Origin: JBOGWA01 sp050693155
Lineage (GTDB): Bacteria > Actinomycetota > UBA4738 > CALAEC01
NCBI GenBank assembly: GCA_050693155.1
Contig: JBOGWA010000021.1
Location: 1 to 19,097 of the forward strand
Direction of reading: 5' to 3'
Length of the DNA: 19,097 bases
Shown one piece after another: positions 13,786-19,097 of the stretch. The first letter of the stretch is position 1. Every line of letters begins with the position of its first letter. Made by a program: the position numbers and the translations under genes. The notes under the pieces were generated by a model. It saw nothing but the letters and a program-made list of their open reading frames with translations, was not told where the DNA came from and ran no database searches.

Positions 13786-14274
13786 GTCCTCGGAGTGCTC
13801 GCGCTCGCGGTTCTCGCGGCGGGCGGGGCGGCAGCGCTTGTTCTCGTGGGCGCCAATACCGGAGCGGGGTTGTCTGTTGCCGCGATGGGAGTCTTGGTTG
13901 TAGCGGCGGGTCGACGCTCGCGCCACGCGAAGGCGCCCCGGCTGCTGTTCGTGGATTCTTCGATCGAACGAGTCGTCGAGGGAGTCGTTCTGGGCGCCAT
14001 CGCCTGGGAGCGTCTTTCGGTCGAGCCGCGAACGGCCGTGGCCGCCCTGGTTGCTCTCGGGTCTGGTTACGTGGCCGGGTATCTCAAGGCGAGGGCCGGC
14101 GCGCTCGGGTTCCGGCTCGAAGAGTCAATGCTCGACCGCGGCGTCCGGTCCGCAGCGATCGCGGTTGGGCTCCTGGCCGGACTGGTCGAGCCGGGCCTGT
14201 GGACCGCAGCTGCCTGGTCGGTGGTGACGGCCACGACTCGGGCGCTCGACGTCGCAGGACAGCGGGAAACGTGA
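13756..14274 (+). CDS. Degenerate CDP-alcohol phosphatidyltransferase-like membrane protein (PgsA-like)
   Basis: A 172-residue protein with about four to five hydrophobic segments. The middle resembles actinobacterial PgsA (phosphatidylinositol-phosphate synthase): LLFVDSSIERVVEGVVLGAIAWE (64-86, read in parts) and YVAGYLKARAGALGF followed by a DRGVR that matches the usual ERxxR. The catalytic signature DxxDGxxAR...GxxxDxxxD is mostly missing. Counting back from Asp67, the first two aspartates and the glycines are hydrophobic or small residues (VAAMGVLVVAAG), and the last aspartate is Glu71. The N-terminal substrate-binding part is also short. It lies where pgsA sits in the actinobacterial thrS-HIT-pgsA-patA-pimA order, which supports the homology. 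It is probably not an active synthase. Starts at 13756, 13780 and 13783 are all possible; the stop overlaps the next GTG. Confidence 0.6.
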   Translation: MAVSAILQMMVLGVLALAVLAAGGAAALVLVGANTGAGLSVAAMGVLVVAAGRRSRHAKAPRLLFVDSSIERVVEGVVLGAIAWERLSVEPRTAVAALVALGSGYVAGYLKARAGALGFRLEESMLDRGVRSAAIAVGLLAGLVEPGLWTAAAWSVVTATTRALDVAGQRET

Positions 14275-15170
14275 GCGGACGGGTTAGGGATCGACTCGCG
14301 GCCGCGGCGTATCTGGCGGCGGAGTGGCTCGGCATGCATCTGTCGGAGGAAGCCACGAGGCGCCTCGGCCGGGCCGTTGCCGCGCTTCTCCACCGATACG
14401 CGCACGACCAGCGGCGAGTCGTCACCGCGAACCTCGCCAGAGTGCTAGGCGAGCCGCTCTCCTCGCCGATCGTCCGGGCCGCCGTTCGGGAGGCTTATCG
14501 CTCCTACGCGCGCTACTGGTTCGACACGTTTCATGCGCGCGTCATCTCGCCGGACGCGTTCCTCGACCGCTACCGAATGGTGGGTGAGGAACACATCGAG
14601 GCGGCGCAGAAAGAGGGGCATGGAGCGGTCCTCGCGCTCCCACATCTCGGCAATTGGGACCTCGCCGGGCGGTATGTGGCGATCACCGGCCGCCGAGTTA
14701 CGGCGGTCGCTGAGGAACTCCCGGTTCGGAGTGTGTTCGAGCTCTTCCTGCGCCATCGACGGGCGCTCGGTATGAACATCGTTCCGCTGTCCGACGACCG
14801 GAAGGTGGGCGAGCAGCTCATCCGCCTGCTCGGCGAGAACCACTGCGTCGCCCTTGTCGCCGATCGGGACCTGAAGGGCACCGGAGTCGCGGTTGAAATG
14901 TTCGGCGCCGAGGTCAGGCTGCCGGCAGGACCCGCACTCCTCTCGCTCACGACCGGGAGCCCGCTCCTTCCCTGCGCGCCCTACGACACGCCGACCGGTT
15001 GGATGGTGGAGATATGTCCTCCGCTCGAGATCGAACGAACGGGCACGCTCCGAGACGATGTGAGCGAGCTCACTCGTCGCTTGGCACGCGAGTTCGAGCG
15101 AATGATCGCCGCCGACCCTACCCAGTGGCACATGTTCCAGCCCTACTTCGACGAGCCGGTCGAACGGTGA
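14271..15170 (+). CDS. PatA-like acyltransferase (lipid A acyltransferase/HtrB superfamily)
   Basis: A 299-residue membrane-associated acyltransferase. The catalytic H(x4)D motif is LPHLGNWDLAG (His125, Asp130), with EELP at 148-151 and the later RDLKGTGVAVEMFG (199-212) that are typical of phosphatidylinositol mannoside acyltransferases. In mycobacteria PatA adds palmitoyl to the mannose of PIM on the inner face of the plasma membrane. The neighbouring PimA-like gene supports a role on a mannosylated glycolipid here. The start is GTG at 14271, overlapping the preceding TGA (GTGA), and its own TGA overlaps the GTG of the glycosyltransferase, so three genes in a row are coupled. Because the PgsA-like neighbour seems catalytically dead, the lipid acceptor may not be phosphatidylinositol made locally. 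Confidence 0.85.
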   Translation: MSGRVRDRLAAAAYLAAEWLGMHLSEEATRRLGRAVAALLHRYAHDQRRVVTANLARVLGEPLSSPIVRAAVREAYRSYARYWFDTFHARVISPDAFLDRYRMVGEEHIEAAQKEGHGAVLALPHLGNWDLAGRYVAITGRRVTAVAEELPVRSVFELFLRHRRALGMNIVPLSDDRKVGEQLIRLLGENHCVALVADRDLKGTGVAVEMFGAEVRLPAGPALLSLTTGSPLLPCAPYDTPTGWMVEICPPLEIERTGTLRDDVSELTRRLAREFERMIAADPTQWHMFQPYFDEPVER

Positions 15171-16291
15171 GGGTCGCGCTCAGCTGCCCGTATGCCTGGG
15201 ATGCTCCGGGTGGGGTCCAGGTTCACGTCCGCGAGCTCGCGGCACGACTCCGCGACCGCGGTCACAAGGTGCTCGTTCTCGCCCCCGCATCCTCGCGCCC
15301 GATCGATCCCGATGTGATCTCGGTTGGACGACCGGTTCCGGTCCCCTTCAACGGATCGGTCGCACCGATCGCTCCAAGTCCCGCCGCTTCCCATCGCGTG
15401 AGGCAGGCGCTCGAGGACTTCCGCCCGGACGTCGTTCACGCGCACGAGCCGCTTGCTCCGAGCGTCTCGATGTTTGCCACGCGATGGGCGCGTGTTCCGG
15501 TCGTTGCGACCTTTCACGCCTACGCCGACCGGGCCATCACGTTTACGCTCCTCGCGCCGGCGCTCCGCCGCGTTTGGAAACGGCTTGCGCTTCGGATCGC
15601 GGTCTCGGAGGCGGCGGCGTCGTTCGTTTCGCGCCGGTTCTCCGAGGACGGCATCCGAGTGATCCCGAATGGCGTCGACGTCGAACGTTTTGGGGTCGCA
15701 AAGCCAGCAGATCTCCCGGAAGGAAGGAAGCTCCTGTTCGTCAACCGACTCGAACCCAGGAAGGGCTTCTCGGTGATGGTCGACGCGTTCGGCCTGCTGG
15801 CGTCCTCATACCACGACGTCCTGCTGATCGTCGCCGGTGAAGGAAAGGAGCGGGTGGCGCTCGGGCGGCTCGCTCGGAAGGTGCGGGACCGCGTGCTCAT
15901 GCTTGGAAGCGTTCCGCACGAGCTCGTGCCGCCCTATCACGCAGCGTCCGACGTCTTCTGCGCGCCGTCGACCGGCCGCGAAAGCTTTGGGATCGTTCTC
16001 GTGGAAGCCATGGCTGCTGGGTTGCCGATCGTCGCGAGCGATATCCCGGGCTATCGGGAGGTCGTTCGGCGAAACACCGACGGGCTTCTCGTCCCCCCGG
16101 GCCGGCCCGACGCCCTTGCCGCGTCGGTTGCGACGCTTCTGGACGATCCGGGTCTCGCCGGACGATACGCGAATGCGGGGCGTGCTCGCGCCCGCCGTTA
16201 CTCGTGGGACGTCGTGGCCCGCGAGGTCGAGATGACGTACGAGGAAGCAGTCGCGGGGGGTCCGGGGGGCTCAAGAGCGGCGAGGGGCTAG
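15167..16291 (+). CDS. pimA: PimA-like GT4 glycosyltransferase (phosphatidylinositol alpha-mannosyltransferase family)
   Basis: A 374-residue GT-B enzyme of family GT4. The N-terminal glycine loop is CPYAWDAPGGVQVHV (8-22), and donor-binding residues appear as NRLEPRKG (Arg194, Lys199). The E(x7)E motif is ESFGIVLVE (Glu272, Glu280). Positions and wording are close to mycobacterial PimA, which transfers mannose from GDP-mannose to phosphatidylinositol on the cytoplasmic membrane face. The gene order after the PatA-like acyltransferase matches the actinobacterial PIM cluster. Substrate assignment is by homology and context; other GT4 lipid glycosyltransferases look similar. The start is GTG in a GTGA overlap. 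It ends nine bases before lemA, with a Gly/Arg-rich tail. Confidence 0.85.
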   Translation: MRVALSCPYAWDAPGGVQVHVRELAARLRDRGHKVLVLAPASSRPIDPDVISVGRPVPVPFNGSVAPIAPSPAASHRVRQALEDFRPDVVHAHEPLAPSVSMFATRWARVPVVATFHAYADRAITFTLLAPALRRVWKRLALRIAVSEAAASFVSRRFSEDGIRVIPNGVDVERFGVAKPADLPEGRKLLFVNRLEPRKGFSVMVDAFGLLASSYHDVLLIVAGEGKERVALGRLARKVRDRVLMLGSVPHELVPPYHAASDVFCAPSTGRESFGIVLVEAMAAGLPIVASDIPGYREVVRRNTDGLLVPPGRPDALAASVATLLDDPGLAGRYANAGRARARRYSWDVVAREVEMTYEEAVAGGPGGSRAARG

Positions 16292-16300
16292 GATTTCGTT

Positions 16301-16852
16301 GTGGATGTCGTGTGGATCGTTGTTGGGGTTGCCGGGGTCCTCCTTCTCTACGGCATCCTCACGTTCAATCGCCTGGTGCAGGCGCGCAACCGGGTAGACA
16401 ACGCCTGGTCTGGGATCGACGTCCAACTCCGGCGACGCTACGACCTGATCCCGAATCTCATCGAAACCGTGAAGGGATACGCGGCGCACGAGCGCGAGGT
16501 GTTCGAGCGCGTGACCGAAGCTCGCACGCGCGGCGTCGAGGCGGGAAGCGTCACGGATCAAGCAGAGGCAGAGACGGCGATCACACGGGCGCTCCGGCAA
16601 CTCTTCGCGGTTGCCGAGAACTATCCACAGCTCAAGGCGAACGAGAACTTCCTGGCGCTCCAGGAAGAGCTCTCGGCAACGGAGAGCAAGATCGCGTTCG
16701 CCCGGCAGTTCTACAACGACCAGGTTCTCTCGTTGAACACGGGTATCCAGCAGTTTCCTTCGCTCATCATCGCCCGACTCGGCGGGTTCGCGACTCGCGA
16801 CTTCTTCGAAACCGAGGATGCCTCGCGAGAACCGGTCAAAACCGAGTTCTAA
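16301..16852 (+). CDS. lemA: LemA family protein
   Basis: A 183-residue protein with one N-terminal membrane segment (about 3-21) followed by the LemA signature: FNRLVQARNRVDNAWSGIDV, then QLRRRYDLIPNLIETVKGYA. The rest is a helical bundle (LQEELSATESKIAFARQFYN), then LNTGIQQFPSLIIARLGGF. The family has no settled function but is often encoded next to HtpX or TPM-domain proteins and linked to envelope quality control. The start is GTG at 16301, with AGGA seven bases upstream inside the gap after pimA. htpX begins 20 bases after its stop, so the pair is probably one unit. Confidence 0.92.
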   Translation: MDVVWIVVGVAGVLLLYGILTFNRLVQARNRVDNAWSGIDVQLRRRYDLIPNLIETVKGYAAHEREVFERVTEARTRGVEAGSVTDQAEAETAITRALRQLFAVAENYPQLKANENFLALQEELSATESKIAFARQFYNDQVLSLNTGIQQFPSLIIARLGGFATRDFFETEDASREPVKTEF

Positions 16853-16872
16853 CCTTCGACCGGACGATTCCC

Positions 16873-17772
16873 ATGTACGAGCAGATCGCACGCAACAAGC
16901 GCCGCTCGCTCACCCTCGTGCTCGGCGCGCTCGTTCTCGCGGCGGGGCTCGGCTACCTGTTCGGTCTGCTCTTTGCTTTCGGCTGGTTCGGTGCGGCGGT
17001 CGCGGCTGCCCTGGTTGCCGTCCTGTCGTTCGTCTCGTATCGGCGCGGCGATCGCCTGGTCCTGCGCGTGAGCGGCGCCCGCCCGGCTCCGAGGGAGGAG
17101 TACGAGCGACTCCACAACGTGGTCGAGGGACTCTGCATCGCGGCGGGCATTCCCAAACCGGAGGTCTACGTCGTCCCGGAGAAGGCGCCGAACGCGTTCG
17201 CAACGGGTCGAGATCCGGAGCACGCCTCGATCGCCGTCACTGAGGGGCTGCTCGAGCAGCTGAACCGTGTAGAGCTCGAAGGCGTGGTCGCGCACGAGTT
17301 GGCGCACGTGCGGAATCGCGACATCCTCGTTGGGACGCTCGCTGCGACACTTGCCGGAGTCGTCGTGCTCATCTCCCAGTGGATGCTTCGAGCGTTCTGG
17401 TGGGGAGGACGCCGACGCGGGGGATCGAAGGGCGGGGGATCGGCGGCGGCGGTCGTGGTCCTCGTTGGGCTGCTCGCGGCCGTTCTCGCTCCAATCGCGG
17501 CCCAGCTGATCCGCTTTGCCGTCTCGCGCCGACGGGAATTTCTGGCTGATGCCGATGGGGCGCTTCTCACTCGTTATCCGCCGGGTCTCGCAAACGCACT
17601 CCGAAAGATCGCAGAGAATACCGAGCCGCTCCGCGCGGCCACCGATGCGACCGCGCATCTGTGGCTCTCGAAGCCCTCACGGACGGCGGGTGCGGGCTGG
17701 ACGCGGCTGGAGCGGCTGTTCTCCACGCATCCCCCGATCGAGGAACGAATCGCTCAACTCGAGGAGATGTGA
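16873..17772 (+). CDS. htpX: HtpX-like membrane zinc metalloprotease (M48B)
   Basis: A 299-residue integral membrane protease. Two N-terminal hydrophobic segments (about 13-35 and 38-56) are followed by the catalytic motif VVAHELAHVRNRD (His141, Glu142, His145), two more hydrophobic segments (about 152-175 and 190-213), and the third ligand in RREFLADADGA (Glu222). HtpX degrades damaged or misfolded membrane proteins with its active site facing the cytoplasm. A Gly/Arg-rich insert (WWGGRRRGGSKGGGS) separates segments three and four. The C-terminus FSTHPPIEERIAQLEEM is family-typical. The start is ATG at 16873. Adjacency to lemA is a common arrangement. Confidence 0.93.
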   Translation: MYEQIARNKRRSLTLVLGALVLAAGLGYLFGLLFAFGWFGAAVAAALVAVLSFVSYRRGDRLVLRVSGARPAPREEYERLHNVVEGLCIAAGIPKPEVYVVPEKAPNAFATGRDPEHASIAVTEGLLEQLNRVELEGVVAHELAHVRNRDILVGTLAATLAGVVVLISQWMLRAFWWGGRRRGGSKGGGSAAAVVVLVGLLAAVLAPIAAQLIRFAVSRRREFLADADGALLTRYPPGLANALRKIAENTEPLRAATDATAHLWLSKPSRTAGAGWTRLERLFSTHPPIEERIAQLEEM

Positions 17773-17786
17773 GCCGATGGTTGAAC

Positions 17787-17815
17787 CGGGGCAGGACGAC
17801 TCGTAGGATGCCCCG
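17787..17815 (+). other. Possible stem-loop between htpX and the DUF3048 gene
   Basis: CGGGGCA (17787-17793) and TGCCCCG (17809-17815) form a seven-base-pair stem with a 15-base loop just after the htpX stop. No T-run follows, so it is at best a weak terminator or a transcript-end stabiliser. Confidence 0.3.
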
Positions 17816-17874
17816 ACGGCCCCACGAAGGGCCCAGAACACATCACGCAGCGCATCACAGGGGAAGGCAACGGT

Positions 17875-18888
17875 TTGAGCGGAAAATTCACGGCGACACT
17901 TGTCGGCGTCCTCCTCATGGCGGCCGCGGCGGCCGGCTATCTGTTCTTCGTCGGGAACCCTCAAGCGGGTCGGGCCGAACGCGCTGAAGCTCCCCCGATC
18001 TGTCCGCTCACCAATGAGGAAGGGTCCTCGCGGAGGGTCGCGAGGCGGCCGGCGCTCGCCGTGAAGATCGAGAACATCCCCGAGTCCCGGCCTCAGAGCG
18101 GTCTCGCACAGGCAGATGTGATCTACGAACAGCCCGTCGAAGGGGGGATCACGCGCTTCATCGCGGTGTACCAGTGCGCGGACTCCGACCGGATCGGTCC
18201 GATTCGAAGCGCTCGTCTCGTCGACGCCGAGGTGCTTCCGCAGTTCGGCGTTCCGCTGTTTGCCTACTCCGGTGGCGCGGGCCCGGTCCTGGAAGCGATT
18301 TCCGAGGCTTCTCTCGTGGACGCGAGTCCCGCAAACGCCGGAGACGCGTACGTTCACGATTCGGCTCGTGCCGCGCCGCACGATCTCTACGCCTCGACCG
18401 GAGCGCTCTTCCAGACGGGGCGGCGCGAAGGAACGACCCCCGAATCGGTGTTCACATTCTCCAACCGGCTCGAGAACCGCAAGGCCTTCGACCGGTCTCC
18501 CCAGATCAACGTGAACTACTCTCCGGCTGCGAACGTCTTCTGGAGCTGGGATCGAGCCTCAAAGAGGTGGCTCCGGTCCCACGACGGCATCGCCCACACG
18601 CTCGAGGACGGGACGCAGGTTTCCGTCGACAACGTGATCGTGCAGATGGTCCAGGTGAGCGACAGCGGCATCGTCGATGCCGCGGGAAACCCGTCCCCGG
18701 AGGTTGACGTCCTCGGGCAGGGGACGGCGTACATCTTCCGCGACGGACGGGTGATCGAGGGAACCTGGGTACGCGACGCCGTGACCGACGTCACCCGCTT
18801 CGTAGACGCCCAGGGGAATGAGATCGCGCTCACGCCGGGCCGCACCTGGATCCACCTCTTCCCCTCCGACGCCGCCCTGACGTTCTAA
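17875..18888 (+). CDS. DUF3048 (YerB-like) membrane-anchored envelope protein
   Basis: A 337-residue protein with an N-terminal signal anchor (about 5-27) and no lipobox cysteine. The body matches the DUF3048 two-domain layout: an N-terminal domain (about 43-185) with ALAVKIENIPESRPQSGL, ADVIYEQPVEGGITRF and DRIGPIRSARLVDAEVLPQF, and a C-terminal domain (about 215-335) with NVFWSWDRASKRWLRS, DNVIVQMV and PGRTWIHLFP. The family includes Bacillus YerB; its molecular role is not established. The start is TTG at 17875, preceded by GGGGAAGG about seven bases upstream; no better ATG exists upstream. It lies 102 bases after htpX and may have its own promoter, which I could not identify. Confidence 0.87.
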   Translation: MSGKFTATLVGVLLMAAAAAGYLFFVGNPQAGRAERAEAPPICPLTNEEGSSRRVARRPALAVKIENIPESRPQSGLAQADVIYEQPVEGGITRFIAVYQCADSDRIGPIRSARLVDAEVLPQFGVPLFAYSGGAGPVLEAISEASLVDASPANAGDAYVHDSARAAPHDLYASTGALFQTGRREGTTPESVFTFSNRLENRKAFDRSPQINVNYSPAANVFWSWDRASKRWLRSHDGIAHTLEDGTQVSVDNVIVQMVQVSDSGIVDAAGNPSPEVDVLGQGTAYIFRDGRVIEGTWVRDAVTDVTRFVDAQGNEIALTPGRTWIHLFPSDAALTF

Positions 18889-19097
18889 CCGAGCGCCCGC
18901 CCCCGACCTCTCTCCCACCGTGGTGAGGCTCCGTGGCTCCCTCCCGGCCTGGTGAGACTGGCGGGGTGCTCCGCTCAACGGCTTCGGCGACCGTCGGAGC
19001 CGTGAGTTGGTGAGAACCGCGGGTCGCCTGCAGATGTTTCGCTCCGCAGCCCGCACAGTCTCGACATCCCTTCTGCGTGATGCGGTGAGTCACGAAC
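18889..19097. other. Non-coding end region with four GGTGAG copies and a hairpin
   Basis: No convincing gene is visible in these 209 bases; the open minus-strand frames have no recognisable domain. GGTGAG occurs at 18922, 18951, 19009 and 19084, the first three as TGGTGAG with spacings of 29 and 58 bases. A nine-base-pair stem with a four-base loop (18980-18988 with 18993-19001, two wobbles) lies between them. It has no T-run, so I do not call it a terminator. The region may hold the regulatory DNA of a gene beyond the window. Confidence 0.4.

Noticed and set aside
18922..18932. GGTGAGGCTCC, identical to the 5' conserved block of the M-box (ykoK) magnesium riboswitch
   Set aside because: The other conserved blocks (CTGCCC, GGGTCAACAG, AGTGCTAAAGCTC) are absent or only faintly resembled (CGCTCAACGG). 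A covariance-model search with more downstream sequence would decide.
18830..19093. Minus-strand 87-codon frame with CRDCAGC near its start, possibly a small metal-binding protein
   Set aside because: The rest is Arg/Gly-rich without a domain, it runs antisense into the DUF3048 gene, and there is no ribosome site visible before the window ends.

Overview
The window looks like chromosomal DNA from a GC-rich actinobacterium (Actinomycetota), probably outside the well-studied mycobacterial and streptomycete groups. The reasons are the GC-biased codon use, frequent GTG/TTG starts, many 1-4 base stop/start overlaps, and the gene order thrS - HIT protein ... CDP-alcohol-transferase-like - PatA-like acyltransferase - PimA-like mannosyltransferase, a known actinobacterial neighbourhood. 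I see no mobile elements, rRNA, tRNA or CRISPR arrays. Species and class cannot be fixed from the sequence alone.

Region 1 (1-3870, minus strand) is a sulfur-assimilation operon. It reads: promoter, cysteine-rich leader peptide, terminator, rhodanese sulfurtransferase, small CxxCxGxG protein, siroheme [4Fe-4S] sulfite/nitrite reductase, small zinc-ribbon protein, precorrin-2 dehydrogenase/ferrochelatase, and the start of uroporphyrinogen-III methyltransferase. It joins the siroheme enzyme to two steps of siroheme synthesis. Its leader has the parts of a ribosome-mediated attenuator: a 25-codon ORF with four Cys codons (8, 9, 13, 15), an 8-bp hairpin over the Cys codons, an 8-bp antiterminator pairing that starts within the last three codons, and an intrinsic terminator just before the rhodanese. 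This is the most interesting element in the window.

Region 2 (3873-7068) is a zinc-uptake locus. znuC (minus) diverges from znuA-znuB-zur (plus). The short gap holds a perfect 11-1-11 palindrome with the Fur-family AATGATT core, the likely operator for the Zur-like repressor encoded as the last gene of the plus operon.

Region 3 (7169-11641, plus) is a tightly overlapped run: a secreted HExxH metallopeptidase, a threonyl-tRNA synthetase lacking the TGS domain, a HIT hydrolase, and a secreted alpha/beta-hydrolase with a C-terminal membrane anchor. An EF-G2-type GTPase (fusA2-like) lies convergent to it on the minus strand (11673-13757).

Region 4 (13756-18888, plus) holds a degenerate CDP-alcohol phosphatidyltransferase-like membrane protein, the acyltransferase, the PimA-like glycosyltransferase, the LemA and HtpX pair, and a DUF3048 (YerB-like) envelope protein. 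The last ~209 bases are non-coding as far as I can see and carry four copies of GGTGAG.
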